Notes: a model not told the origin generated them from the letters alone. DNA of 64,000 nucleotides from Streptococcus henryi DSM 19005 (GCF_000376985.1 NZ_AQYA01000034.1:101244-165243); one strand, 5' to 3'; shown: positions 8,130 to 16,976, numbered from the stretch's first letter. Program-made: numbers and translations.

Positions 8130-9161
8130 ATGCAAAGTATCAGTAAGGAAGAGATTCTAGCACAACGTTTTTATAATCAAGGTCTGATTAAACCCTACCC
8201 TGACCTAGACCAACTCTTAAAAGACTCTCTGGGAATTCAATCTCAATACCTTAATCATGGTCTTTTTAATATGTCAACACGGTTGAATCTTCTAAATACA
8301 GAAAGAGTTGAAGAGACACTTGAGCCAGCTATTTTAGGCTGGGGTCAGCGTCAGACTTACCACTTCTATAACTGGCAGACTTGGCAAGAAATGGGACAAT
8401 TTTTAAAAGCAGATGGCACTTGGACCGAGAACTACTTTGCTAGTGAAAATCTTGACCTCGTCAAAGAATGTCAAGAATTGAGGGAGCATCTGACCCAGCC
8501 TCTAACTAGAACTGAATTATCTCAGCGTTATGGTCAGCGTTGGGCCAAACTCTTTAATTGGAGTGCCCTTTTTATCTATAATTCCCGCAAAGGCAAACTC
8601 TATCAAAAATGGCAGCCAAATGACCGACTAGTTGTTTGGTCCGAGAAAGTCATCCCTAAAAATCCTGAGCTTCCTAAGAAAATTTTAGAGTCCTACTTCA
8701 ACTTCTATGGCCCAGCTAGTTTGGCAGATGCTGCCCACTTTTTTGGCATTAAGCAGTCTCAGATTTCCGAAAATGATTTAGCTGGCCTAAAAAGATACGA
8801 TTATCAAGGTAAAACCTATTACACTAAGCATTGGCAAGAAGAGGTTCAGATTCCAGAAGTTTTGGTACTTGGAAAGTTTGATCCGCTTCTTGTTTCCTAC
8901 AAACACACGGATGTTTTGATTGCCAAGGCTGATCAAGGGCTTGTTTGGAAAAAAGCAGGGCAGATTTCAGCACTTATCTTGATAAAAGGAAATCTTAAAG
9001 GAATCTGGACTTTTTCTGTAAAGGGCTCTGCTATTGATTTCAAAGTCCTAAGCGCCAAGAAAATATCCCTCAAACATCAAGCAAGCATCCGTCGCATCTT
9101 CCGAAAATACGCCAAATGGATGGGGAAAACCATGCGACAAGTTGCGTTTCATGTAGAATAA
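8130..9161 (+). CDS. Winged-helix AlkZ/YcaQ-type DNA glycosylase-like protein
   Basis: The 343-residue protein has the HTH_42 (PF06224) winged-helix layout used by AlkZ and YcaQ, enzymes that unhook interstrand crosslinks or remove bulky alkylated bases. AlkZ uses two glutamines in a QxQ motif near residue 37. Here IQSQYLNHG places Gln at 37 and 39 exactly, so it resembles the AlkZ subtype rather than the QxD subtype. Other family-like segments are the tryptophan-rich WGQRQTYHFYNW and VLGKFDPLLVSYK near the C-terminus. AGGAAAAG precedes the ATG, and TATAAT lies at 8077-8082. It stands alone with no visible operon partner. Substrate is unknown. Confidence 0.75.
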   Translation: MQSISKEEILAQRFYNQGLIKPYPDLDQLLKDSLGIQSQYLNHGLFNMSTRLNLLNTERVEETLEPAILGWGQRQTYHFYNWQTWQEMGQFLKADGTWTENYFASENLDLVKECQELREHLTQPLTRTELSQRYGQRWAKLFNWSALFIYNSRKGKLYQKWQPNDRLVVWSEKVIPKNPELPKKILESYFNFYGPASLADAAHFFGIKQSQISENDLAGLKRYDYQGKTYYTKHWQEEVQIPEVLVLGKFDPLLVSYKHTDVLIAKADQGLVWKKAGQISALILIKGNLKGIWTFSVKGSAIDFKVLSAKKISLKHQASIRRIFRKYAKWMGKTMRQVAFHVE

Positions 9162-9290
9162 ATACAGGTTAATCTTCTTCACTGTTTTCATTTGACATCT
9201 GTCACAAGCAACTATAAACTAAATAGTAAGCATTGTTTAGCGTTTACATGATTTTTTCTATACAAATATGACCTCTTAGAAAGGGAACTC

Positions 9291-10025
9291 ATGTCTAAAT
9301 TAAATTTACAAAGGATTCTATCCTTAGGGGCCCTTTTAATTATTGAAAATTGGCTTCTGCATCTCCTAACCGATCATTTGCCAGAATTGATAGGTTATCC
9401 TCTCAAAACAATTGCCCTGGCTCTCAGTTTTTATTTATTGGCCCATCGTCGCTATAGGTTGACAATTCCATTAAAGACTAATGTATCAATTTGGGAACAA
9501 GTTAGGATCAATTGGCTGAGCTTTGTCTATATGTTCTTAATAGCTCTCCCCTTAACATTTTATGGTCTAAGCAATCACACCAATCAACTCCCTCAAGCCA
9601 TTATCATATCTGCCTGCGCAGCATTTTTTGAAGAGTACTTATGTCGAGGGATTTTAATACAAATTGGCTTGGGAGAAGAAAAAAAGTCATATCCAAAAAT
9701 ACTACAACTTGCCTTGCTTACCAGTCTTATTTTTGGATTAGCTCATTTAGGGAATTTAACTCAGCAGCCACTTGATGTCACTCTTTATCAAGTCTACTAC
9801 GCAAGTGCCTTGGGACTTTATTTTGCAGCTGTTACTATACGAACTAGAACCTTGTGGTGGGCCATCATCATTCATTTCATCATTGATTTTGCCTCTATCT
9901 TAGCTTCTGACTCTACGGTTGCCTCAGCTATTCCAACCATCGGATCTTTTTTCCTTTGGTTGTTTGTAGCACTACTTTCCTTGTTCTTAATTCGTCCCAA
10001 GAAACTAAAAGACTACATTCCTTAA
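9291..10025 (+). CDS. CPBP-family intramembrane metalloprotease (Abi)
   Basis: The 244-residue protein has about seven hydrophobic segments and the three CPBP motifs in order: EEYLCRG (EExxxR-type), FGLAHLG and IIHFIIDF. The family includes Rce1-like proteases and proteins for bacteriocin self-immunity or processing (for example in blp and pln loci). AAAGGGAA precedes the ATG. Two small membrane-protein genes follow on the same strand, a pattern often seen around bacteriocin immunity genes, but no bacteriocin precursor with a double-glycine leader is seen here. Immunity is therefore only a possibility. Confidence 0.85.
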   Translation: MSKLNLQRILSLGALLIIENWLLHLLTDHLPELIGYPLKTIALALSFYLLAHRRYRLTIPLKTNVSIWEQVRINWLSFVYMFLIALPLTFYGLSNHTNQLPQAIIISACAAFFEEYLCRGILIQIGLGEEKKSYPKILQLALLTSLIFGLAHLGNLTQQPLDVTLYQVYYASALGLYFAAVTIRTRTLWWAIIIHFIIDFASILASDSTVASAIPTIGSFFLWLFVALLSLFLIRPKKLKDYIP

Positions 10026-10048
10026 ATTGAACAAAAAAGGTAATACTT

Positions 10049-10087
10049 ATGATGAATAATTTTAGAAAGGTATTCTCCACTAAATGA
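10049..10087 (+). CDS. 12-codon micro-ORF coupled to the next gene
   Basis: ATG ATG AAT AAT... reads MMNNFRKVFSTK and stops at TGA 10085-10087, which overlaps the ATG of the following gene (ATGA). AAAAAGG lies 8 bases before its ATG, while the following gene's own ribosome site (AAAGG) is about 13 bases from its ATG. This looks like a leader peptide that delivers ribosomes to the next start, or a short relic. Expression is not proven. Confidence 0.4.
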   Translation: MMNNFRKVFSTK

Positions 10088-10620
10088 CTAAATTACTAAA
10101 ATGGCTCTATGTAAAAGATGAGTTTACTCCTCAAGAAAAAACTTGTCTTAAATCTTATTATAAAAAAATGGCTGCTCTTCTGCTTGTCTGCATTAGTGCA
10201 CTTGTCATCGGAAATCTTGTTGCCTGGATTAGCAAGGAACTCTCCCTGGCCTTAATCTATAAGCAAGTGACTATCTTCCTCTATCTTGGCTATATTGTCT
10301 TTGTCCTATCTATTTCTTTTATTTTTGATAAAGCAGGGCTTTCAAGCCAGCTGACCAAGGAAGAGTTTGAAAGACAGGATATGCGTAAAATCAAGCGCTT
10401 TTCCCTATACTACCTTATCAGTTTTAGCCTTATTCTCTTTGCTGCAGTTCTGTTGCAAAATAAACTAGCACTTCTCTTCGGCATTGGTAACTATTCAATC
10501 AAACCTAGTAGTCTCTACAGCGGATTCTGGTTTGGTATTTACTTTGCCACTTTGAAATGGCTAATAGGGAAAAGACATTTCAAAGAATATAAGAAAGAGA
10601 AAAATCCTCTAAAACTGTAA
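10084..10620 (+). CDS. Hypothetical membrane protein, DUF3278-like
   Basis: The 178-residue protein has a soluble start (MTKLLKWLYVKDEFTPQEKTCLKSYYKKM), four hydrophobic segments (about 30-50, 58-80, 105-123 and 137-160) and a basic tail (KRHFKEYKKEKNPLKL). The layout resembles the streptococcal DUF3278 group of short membrane proteins, which often sit beside regulators and immunity-like genes; the match is from memory and not certain. The start overlaps a micro-ORF, suggesting coupled translation. It lies between the CPBP gene and another small membrane protein, probably in one transcript. Confidence 0.6.
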   Translation: MTKLLKWLYVKDEFTPQEKTCLKSYYKKMAALLLVCISALVIGNLVAWISKELSLALIYKQVTIFLYLGYIVFVLSISFIFDKAGLSSQLTKEEFERQDMRKIKRFSLYYLISFSLILFAAVLLQNKLALLFGIGNYSIKPSSLYSGFWFGIYFATLKWLIGKRHFKEYKKEKNPLKL

Positions 10621-10662
10621 ATTTTGATTGAAGCTTTGCTATTCTTGAAAGGAATACCAGAA

Positions 10663-10929
10663 ATGAACGTTTTAAAATTTATTTTTAGTCTCTCTGAAAG
10701 GCGTGCTGCTAAATGGCAACTTTTTGTCTCAAAAATTGAACCCTACATTCTGTTTGTTTTCATTGCTTCCTTAATTGCAGGTTCTTATATTGCACTTCAT
10801 ATTAACGAAACTCTAGCAGTCGCTCTCTTAGTTCTGATTCTAAGTCTGACTTTTCTTTTCATTTTTCTTTGGATTTATCTAGGGCTCTGGGTTAAATATC
10901 ATGAAAGAGAGACTGAAAAAGACGATTAA
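10663..10929 (+). CDS. Hypothetical small membrane protein
   Basis: The 88-residue product starts MNVLKFIFSLSERRAAKW and has two membrane helices (about 25-45 and 50-76) with a charged end (HERETEKDD). An in-frame TTG at 10624 exists, but the ATG at 10663 has AAAGGAA 9 bases upstream and is preferred. It follows the previous membrane gene closely, ends before a repeat element, and has no recognised family. It may be a subunit or antitoxin-like partner of its neighbours; that is only inferred from position. Confidence 0.55.
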   Translation: MNVLKFIFSLSERRAAKWQLFVSKIEPYILFVFIASLIAGSYIALHINETLAVALLVLILSLTFLFIFLWIYLGLWVKYHERETEKDD

Positions 10930-11034
10930 TACCCTTCGAAAATCAAAATGATAGATCGTTAAGCCTTCTTGCCTACCATCAGATATGTCTGCGTCGGCTT
11001 GCCTCCTCTAATTTTTATTTTCATTAAGTATAAG
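10929..11034. repeat. BOX/MITE-like dispersed repeat, copy 1
   Basis: The left end reads ATACCCTTCGAAAATCAAAA and the right end is its imperfect inverse. The middle (reverse strand) holds GAGG..AAG..GACGCAGACAT..CTG.TGGTAGGCAAG. The same order of motifs is found at 60929-61032 and 63121-63200. No coding frame crosses it. Confidence 0.6.
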
Positions 11035-11042
11035 ATAGACAG

Positions 11043-11091
11043 AAAAAATCTCTCAGATCCCTTGTCCTGGCAAGAAATTTGAGAGGTTTTT
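11043..11091. terminator. bidirectional terminator
   Basis: CTCTCA pairs with TGAGAG around a long loop, with a T5 run on the plus strand and a T6 run on the minus strand. It separates the small membrane genes from the convergent hydrolase gene. Confidence 0.65.
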
Positions 11092-11098
11092 ATATGGC

Positions 11099-12295
11099 TT
11101 ATTTTTTATCAAATTTAGACTTAATCTCTTCCCAGTCAGGGAAATCTGGCAAGGCTGGGAGATTAAGTTTTGGTGCTTCTATCTTGGCAACTTTAAAGTT
11201 CCCTGCAAAGGCAGCAAAGAAAAGCTTGGCTGACTTGGACATGAGGTTTTTCTTGTCCTCGTTGATTGCATTCAGACTATTGAAAACATTGAAGAGGGTT
11301 GTTGCCGACTCTCTGTTAAAATGGCTGAGCTCATTTAAACTAAGAAATCCGTTGTCGATAAGATTGTCAAAAACAGTGTCGAAGAGAGCTTTGAGTTCCT
11401 GGCTAGATAATTCATCAGTCCACTGCTTGAAGGTTTGTTGCAAGTTGAGGCTTAAATCCGTTGGTTTCTCAGCTGGGACAAAATCCCCAGTTTCTTCAGA
11501 AACCTGCCAGCGGGTAGCTGCGTGTTGAAAAACGCCAAATGATTGGCTTTCCACAATCTCCTGTTCAACGTCTATGTTGAGCATGACACCGACGATCGAT
11601 TCTTCTGGTCGAATCACCTTTAGACGGTCACGAATGTTTTGATAGCTCTGCAATGTTACCTCAGCTTCGTGCAAACCGGGTGCATCGAACATATAGACTT
11701 GAGCAATCTTGTCCTGGAGGTCAGAGGACAGATGGCTGACCGCATACACAGCCAAGTTGCCTCCTTTTGAATGGCCAGAAACTAGAACTTTGTCCTCGTG
11801 AAGGCTAAGGTAATTTTTCAGGTAGGCAATGGCAGAGCGGTGAGCCGGAATTTCACGCATGTAAGTCAGTTTAAAGTCTTCCTTCCAGCCCACCATGGTA
11901 TCATCGGTCCCACGGAAAACAATCTGGGTGTGATTGATCTTAGGAATGCAGAAAATCATGGCAGCAAACTGCTTTTCAAGTTCATTATCCACATCATTAA
12001 CATAATGGGAGAGTCGCAAATCCGCAAAACGTTGAGAAGAAATCATTTCCTCAAGCAGATCCACGCGCTCCTTAGTCATGATGAAATTGTAGTCCAGCTT
12101 ATCCCTTTTGCCCTCATAATGTTCTAGAACATCTCGCAGAGTGAGCTCCTGACTTAAATCAAAAACAGGCTCTAAAACCTCTCCAAAAGGAATGTAACCA
12201 ATCTCGTTCAAAGACAAAATATCTGCGTCATTCAGGGCTAAATCATCAAATGAAGTGTCCTTGTTTTTTTTCATATAATCTATGATACTTGCCAT
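11099..12295 (-). CDS. Mbeg1-like (DUF2974) alpha/beta hydrolase
   Basis: The 398-residue protein has the DUF2974 signature: an N-terminal segment around SLNEIGYIPFGEV, an oxyanion-type stretch IVFRGTDDTMVGWKEDF and the nucleophile elbow VSGHSKGGNLAVYAV (Ser about 175). Candidate acid and base residues follow in MFDAPGLH and later. The family is related to lipases, and its substrate in streptococci is unknown. There is no signal peptide, so it is probably cytosolic. The last 150 residues are helical and end in a lysine-rich tail. GAGG is far from the ATG, so the ribosome site is weak. It is monocistronic. Confidence 0.8.
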   Translation of the reverse strand: MASIIDYMKKNKDTSFDDLALNDADILSLNEIGYIPFGEVLEPVFDLSQELTLRDVLEHYEGKRDKLDYNFIMTKERVDLLEEMISSQRFADLRLSHYVNDVDNELEKQFAAMIFCIPKINHTQIVFRGTDDTMVGWKEDFKLTYMREIPAHRSAIAYLKNYLSLHEDKVLVSGHSKGGNLAVYAVSHLSSDLQDKIAQVYMFDAPGLHEAEVTLQSYQNIRDRLKVIRPEESIVGVMLNIDVEQEIVESQSFGVFQHAATRWQVSEETGDFVPAEKPTDLSLNLQQTFKQWTDELSSQELKALFDTVFDNLIDNGFLSLNELSHFNRESATTLFNVFNSLNAINEDKKNLMSKSAKLFFAAFAGNFKVAKIEAPKLNLPALPDFPDWEEIKSKFDKK

Positions 12296-12422
12296 TTATT
12301 GCTACTTCTGACCTCACTATACTTTTATCTATCTAACTAATAAACTCATTTTACAAGCATTTTTCTTATGCGTCAAGGTAAAATGTGCTATGATAAAAAA
12401 CAAGAAAAAAATGAAAGGTATC

Positions 12423-12518
12423 GTCATTTGAAGAGCTTTGAGACAAGGAACTGAGTTGCAGGCTGTACTGGCGTATGGCAAAATGAAAGTGATGGAGTAT
12501 CAAAGCCCTTCATTTGAC
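12423..12518. repeat. Small inverted-repeat element upstream of Pr6Pr gene
   Basis: GTCATTTGAAGAGCTTTGA at the left and the inverse of GTCAAATGAAGGGCTTTGA at the right form an imperfect 19-base terminal inverted repeat. The interior (AAGGAACTGAGTTGCAGGC..ACTGG..TATGGCAA..GAAAGTGATG) aligns base by base with 63123-63180. It belongs to the same repeat family but has different ends. Confidence 0.6.
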
Positions 12519-12527
12519 TAAACTATT

Positions 12528-13169
12528 ATGTCAAAAACACAAATCTTTCGACTTTTTGCTGGTTTATCAGGATTATTGGGAGTCAGCTTACAAATTATTC
12601 AGGATGGTTGGGGAATGCTCCTTTATTATACTGTCTTATCAAATATTATTGTATTTCTCTTCCAGTTTTATTTGGTTGCTTTTGAAGCTAAGAAAGGAAC
12701 CATCAATTACCATGGCAGATTGATTAGACTAAAGGGCGGTGTCATGATGTCTATTACCATAACCTTCTTGGTATACCATTTTCTATTGTCACCTTATGTC
12801 AGTCACAATGATTACTGGAATATCCGAAATTTTCTGGTCCATTATATCGCTCCGCTTTGCTTTATTATAGACACTGTCTTTCTGGATAGAAAGGATAGCT
12901 ACAAGTCCCTTGATCCTCTTGGTTGGACCATTCTCCCCTTAGCTTACTTTGCCTTTACCATCTTTAACGGATTGGTCACTCAATTTGTTATTCCTGGCTC
13001 ACCAGACAGTCCCTATGCTTACTACTTCCTCAATCTCAATAAATACGGATTTAAAGGAGTTTTTAACAATACCCTCTTTATCTTTCTGGCTTATGTTCTA
13101 ATTGGTTACCTCTTTTTCTATCTCAAAAAAGTCCTTGGCCGTCCTGCCACAGCTCAGGTAAAAAAATAA
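12528..13169 (+). CDS. Pr6Pr-family membrane protein
   Basis: The 213-residue protein has six hydrophobic segments and the Pr6Pr/FAR-17a-like layout (SNIIVFLFQFYLVAFE, FLVHYIAPLCFIIDTVFLD, PLAYFAFTIFNGL). It is an integral membrane protein of unknown function. No ribosome site is visible in the 15 bases before the ATG (CATTTGACTAAACTATT), because the repeat element at 12423-12518 ends nine bases upstream. It ends near a strong terminator and is monocistronic. Confidence 0.75.
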   Translation: MSKTQIFRLFAGLSGLLGVSLQIIQDGWGMLLYYTVLSNIIVFLFQFYLVAFEAKKGTINYHGRLIRLKGGVMMSITITFLVYHFLLSPYVSHNDYWNIRNFLVHYIAPLCFIIDTVFLDRKDSYKSLDPLGWTILPLAYFAFTIFNGLVTQFVIPGSPDSPYAYYFLNLNKYGFKGVFNNTLFIFLAYVLIGYLFFYLKKVLGRPATAQVKK

Positions 13170-13218
13170 AACAGTCAAAACAGTCTTCAAGTCTATTGAC
13201 AGAGAGACGCTATATAGA

Positions 13219-13244
13219 AAAACGAGCCTACTTAGGCTCGTTTT
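13219..13244. terminator. bidirectional terminator
   Basis: AAAACGAGCCTA pairs perfectly with TAGGCTCGTTTT around a 2-base centre. It serves the Pr6Pr gene and the convergent ABC exporter operon. Confidence 0.9.
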
Positions 13245-13262
13245 CTAATAGTGTTTTCTGTC

Positions 13263-13356
13263 ATACTCTTCGAAAATCAAATCCGTTTAGGCAACTGACC
13301 TCACTGTTCAATGACTTATGAAATCAAGCTGAAGTTCAGATTTTTGATTTTCAGAC
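13263..13356. repeat. BOX/MITE-like dispersed repeat, copy 2
   Basis: The left end is ATACTCTTCGAAAATCAAAT and the right end has GATTTTTGATTTTCAG in inverse orientation. The ends match copies at 10929 and 60929, but the interior is diverged. It lies four bases beyond the stop codon of the exporter gene. Confidence 0.55.
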
Positions 13357-13359
13357 TTG

Positions 13360-15225
13360 CTACTCAGAAATGGCATTACCTGTGTAGAGTTGGTAGTAGC
13401 GTCCCTTTTGAGCGATGAGGTCATCGTGGCTGCCGCGTTCAATGATGCGTCCTTGTTCAAGGACCATGATACAGTCAGCATTGCGGACCGTAGACAGGCG
13501 GTGAGCGATGACGAAGGTTGTACGTCCCTTCATAAGGGCATCCATACCTTCCTGAACATGAACCTCAGTACGTGTATCAATAGATGAGGTTGCCTCATCC
13601 AAGATAAGGGCTGGTGGGTTGGCTACTGCTGCACGCGCAATGGCTAAAAGCTGACGCTGACCTTGTGATAGGCTACCGCCATCACCAGTCAAGACTGTGT
13701 TATAACCTTCTGGCAAGTGTTTGATAAAGGCATGGGCATTAGCAAGTTTAGCTGCTTCAATACATTCTTCGTCAGTAGCATCCAAGCGACCATAGCGGAT
13801 ATTATCCATAACAGTCCCTGTGAAGAGGTGGGTATCCTGTAAAACAATCCCCAGACTACGGCGGAGATCAGCTTTCTTAATCTTGCTGATATTAATACCA
13901 TCGTAATGAATCTTACCTTTTTGAATATCATAGAAACGGTTAATCAAGTTGGTAATGGTTGTCTTACCAGCCCCCGTTGATCCAACAAAGGCAATCTTCT
14001 GACCAGGCTCGGCAAAGAGATTGATGTCATGGAGAACCATTTTATCATCGTTGTAACCAAAGGTCACATCTTCAAAGGTTACCCCACCTTGCAATTCATG
14101 GTAGGTGATTGTCCCATCTTCATGAGGATGTTTCCAAGCCCAATGACCTGTCATCTTATCGCTTTCTACAATATTCCCTTGGTCATCTTTTCTAGCATTA
14201 ACCAATTCGACATAACCTTCATCCAATTCGGGTTCAGCATCCATAAGATCAAAGACACGGCTGGCTCCGGCCATAGCCATGATAACAGAGTTAATCTGTT
14301 GGCTAATCTGGGTAATTGGGTTGGTAAAGCCACGATTAAGTGTCAAGAAAGATACCAAAGCACCGATTGTCAAACCAGCGTAGCCATTAAGGGCAAGAAT
14401 GGCTCCAATCATAGCACAGAGAACATAGGAAATATGTCCAATGTTGGCTGAGATTGGCATAAGGATGTTGGCATAAGTATTGGCATTGGTTGCAGAATGG
14501 CGAAGTTCCTGATTGAGTAGGCGGAAATCGGCTTTAGCAATCTCTTCATGATTGAAAACCTTGATGACCTTCTGCCCCTCCATCATTTCTTCAATAAAGC
14601 CGTTAACCTTACCAATATCATTCTGCTGGTCACGGAAGTATTTAGAGGACTGCCCTGCAATTTTTCTTGCCACATAGAGAAGGACGATGACCATAAAGAC
14701 CGACACAAGTGTCAAAGGCACATTAAGAATGACCATGGCGGTGAAAGTTGTCAGAATAGAGAAACTTGAGTTGATAACCTGTGGGATACTTTGGCCAATA
14801 AGCTGACGCAAGGTATCTACGTCGTTGGTGTAGATAGACATGATATCGCCGTGAGCATGGGTATCAAAATACTTGATTGGCAGGCGCTCCATATGTGTGA
14901 AAAGGTCTGAACGAATACGGCGCATGGTACCTTGACCAATAAAAACCATAAGGTAATTATAAGCGTAGGCAGCAAGCACACCGACTAGACCAAGAAGACT
15001 TAAATTAATAATTGCTTGTGCTAGACCTGAAAAATCTGGATTATCAGCTGCCATGAGCGGTGTGATATAGTTATCAATCAAGGTCTGCATGAAAAGATTG
15101 AAGCGCAGGAAGCAAAGAGCTGATGTTAGAATGAGGGCAACGACTAGGAAGAAACGCCATTTGTAAAATCTAAAAATATAAGCTAAGACGCGTTTCAAGG
15201 TGTCTTGTTTATTAATATTTTTCAT
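13360..15225 (-). CDS. Heterodimeric ABC exporter subunit B (RcrQ/LmrD/EfrB-like)
   Basis: The 621-residue half-transporter has six membrane helices in the first 320 residues and a C-terminal ATPase domain. Walker A is GSTGAGKTT, the signature is LSQGQ (changed from LSGGQ), and Walker B plus catalytic Glu is ALILDEATSSID. An extra linker of about 55 residues (EPELDEGYVELVNARKDDQGN and on) lies between the two domains, as in EfrB/LmrD. The changed signature pairs with the partner's non-catalytic Walker B, giving one degenerate and one active site, typical of heterodimeric multidrug exporters. The 4-base overlap with the upstream partner gene indicates coupled synthesis. Confidence 0.88.
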   Translation of the reverse strand: MKNINKQDTLKRVLAYIFRFYKWRFFLVVALILTSALCFLRFNLFMQTLIDNYITPLMAADNPDFSGLAQAIINLSLLGLVGVLAAYAYNYLMVFIGQGTMRRIRSDLFTHMERLPIKYFDTHAHGDIMSIYTNDVDTLRQLIGQSIPQVINSSFSILTTFTAMVILNVPLTLVSVFMVIVLLYVARKIAGQSSKYFRDQQNDIGKVNGFIEEMMEGQKVIKVFNHEEIAKADFRLLNQELRHSATNANTYANILMPISANIGHISYVLCAMIGAILALNGYAGLTIGALVSFLTLNRGFTNPITQISQQINSVIMAMAGASRVFDLMDAEPELDEGYVELVNARKDDQGNIVESDKMTGHWAWKHPHEDGTITYHELQGGVTFEDVTFGYNDDKMVLHDINLFAEPGQKIAFVGSTGAGKTTITNLINRFYDIQKGKIHYDGINISKIKKADLRRSLGIVLQDTHLFTGTVMDNIRYGRLDATDEECIEAAKLANAHAFIKHLPEGYNTVLTGDGGSLSQGQRQLLAIARAAVANPPALILDEATSSIDTRTEVHVQEGMDALMKGRTTFVIAHRLSTVRNADCIMVLEQGRIIERGSHDDLIAQKGRYYQLYTGNAISE

Positions 15226-16976
15226 TTGTTTGCTCCTCCTTCCTCATCAAAGTCTCCGCTAGCCTGTTGCTGAACGTCGTAAATTTCTTTGTAAATAGCG
15301 TTGCTTTGCAACAAGTCATCGTGGGTAGCAAAACCAGAAATCTTACCATCATCTAAGACTAAGATCTTGTCGGCATGCTGAACACTTGAGATACGTTGCG
15401 CAATGATAATCTTAGTTGTCCCTGGAATGGTTTCTGCCAAAGCCTGACGGATATTGGCATCAGTTGCTGTATCAACAGCGCTGGTTGAATCATCCAAGAT
15501 AAGGACTTTTGGTTTTTTGAGCAAGGCGCGTGCGATACAAAGACGTTGTTTCTGACCACCAGAAACGTTGCTACCACATTGTTCAATCCAAGTGTTGTAC
15601 TTGTCTGGGAAGCGCTCTATGAATTCATCAGCGCAAGCCTGACGACAAGCTTCAATACATTCTTCTTCTGTCGCATTCTCATTACCCCAACGAAGATTAT
15701 CCAAGATTGTCCCTGAGAAGAGGACATTCTTTTGAAGGACTACAGACACTTGATCACGTAAAACTTCCAAGTCATATTGACGAACATCATTTCCACCGAC
15801 TAGAACACGGCCTTTGTCAACATCATAAAGTCGAGAAACCAAGTTAGCGAAGGATGTTTTACCAGAACCTGTACCACCAATAACACCTATGACCTCCCCA
15901 GATTTGATAGACAAATCAATATCATTGAGAACTTCGTCGCTGCTTCCATGCTTATAAGAAAAATGAACATGATCAAAGACGGTATCGCCATTTGGCACTT
16001 CCATAATAGGATTGTCTGGATTGACAATATCTGCCTCTTCTTGCAGTACCTCACTAATACGTTGAGCACTAGCAATACTCATGGAAATCATTACCATAAT
16101 CATTGACAACATCATAAGTGACATCATCATACCAAATACGTATGAGAAGAGAGAGGTTAATTCACCTGTCGTCAATTGACCAATTACGATAAACTGGGCA
16201 CCAAACCAAGATAGGAGAATGATACAGCCAAAGATAACAGCCATCATGATAGGATTGTTGAGGATTACAATGCTTTCTGCTTTAACAAAAAGATTATAGA
16301 TAGTATCTACTGCCTTGTTAAATTTACCTGTTTCAAAGTCTTCACGAACAAAAGACTTAACAACTCGGATACCTGTAATATTCTCCTGAACACTAGAGTT
16401 AAGATCATCGTACTTACGGAAGCTCTTTTGGAAATTAGGCATGGCACGACGAATAACAAGGAAAAGAGCCAGAGCTAGCAAAACTATAGCTGCTAAGAAA
16501 ATCAAACTCAATTGACTGTCCACGACAAAACACATAATCATTGAAACAATGATTGTAAGCGGTGCACGTACAACAACACGAATAATCATTTGATAGGCAT
16601 TCTGAACATTAGTAACGTCAGTTGTCATACGTGTGACAAGTCCTGCTGTGCTGAATTTGTCAATGTTTGAGAATGAGAAGGTTTGAATGTTATCGTACAT
16701 CCCTTCACGAAGATTAGCTGCGAAACCAGCCGATGCTTGCGCAGCAAATTTACCTGCCAAATAACCACAACCAAGTCCACAGGTAGCTAAGACAAGCATA
16801 AGTATCCCATAAAAGATAACCTTAGACATGTTTCCTGCTGAAATCCCTTGGTCAATCAAGAGGGAAATGACAAAGGGCACAGAAACATCAAAGAATACCT
16901 CAAGAGCTGCAAATAAGGGCGACAGGAAAGAAGGTTTCTTATAGTCCTTAACCTGAGCCAACAAAACTTTAATCAT
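15222..16976 (-). CDS. Heterodimeric ABC exporter subunit A (RcrP/LmrC/EfrA-like)
   Basis: The 584-residue half-transporter has six membrane helices and an ATPase domain with Walker A GGTGSGKTS and signature VSGGQKQR. Walker B is LILDDSTSAVD, in which the catalytic Glu is replaced by Asp. That substitution marks the degenerate ATP site of heterodimeric exporters such as LmrCD, BmrCD and TM287/288. The gene starts inside the end of the MarR gene (ATGA overlap) and overlaps the next exporter gene by four bases. MarR plus two half-transporters recalls the rcrRPQ operon of S. mutans, linked there to stress tolerance and competence; equivalence is inference. Confidence 0.88.
   Translation of the reverse strand: MIKVLLAQVKDYKKPSFLSPLFAALEVFFDVSVPFVISLLIDQGISAGNMSKVIFYGILMLVLATCGLGCGYLAGKFAAQASAGFAANLREGMYDNIQTFSFSNIDKFSTAGLVTRMTTDVTNVQNAYQMIIRVVVRAPLTIIVSMIMCFVVDSQLSLIFLAAIVLLALALFLVIRRAMPNFQKSFRKYDDLNSSVQENITGIRVVKSFVREDFETGKFNKAVDTIYNLFVKAESIVILNNPIMMAVIFGCIILLSWFGAQFIVIGQLTTGELTSLFSYVFGMMMSLMMLSMIMVMISMSIASAQRISEVLQEEADIVNPDNPIMEVPNGDTVFDHVHFSYKHGSSDEVLNDIDLSIKSGEVIGVIGGTGSGKTSFANLVSRLYDVDKGRVLVGGNDVRQYDLEVLRDQVSVVLQKNVLFSGTILDNLRWGNENATEEECIEACRQACADEFIERFPDKYNTWIEQCGSNVSGGQKQRLCIARALLKKPKVLILDDSTSAVDTATDANIRQALAETIPGTTKIIIAQRISSVQHADKILVLDDGKISGFATHDDLLQSNAIYKEIYDVQQQASGDFDEEGGANK

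Noticed and set aside
11079..11528. 149-codon plus-strand frame over the 3' end of the Mbeg1-like gene
   Set aside because: It overlaps a terminator and a conserved hydrolase on the other strand, and its composition is that of a reversed frame.
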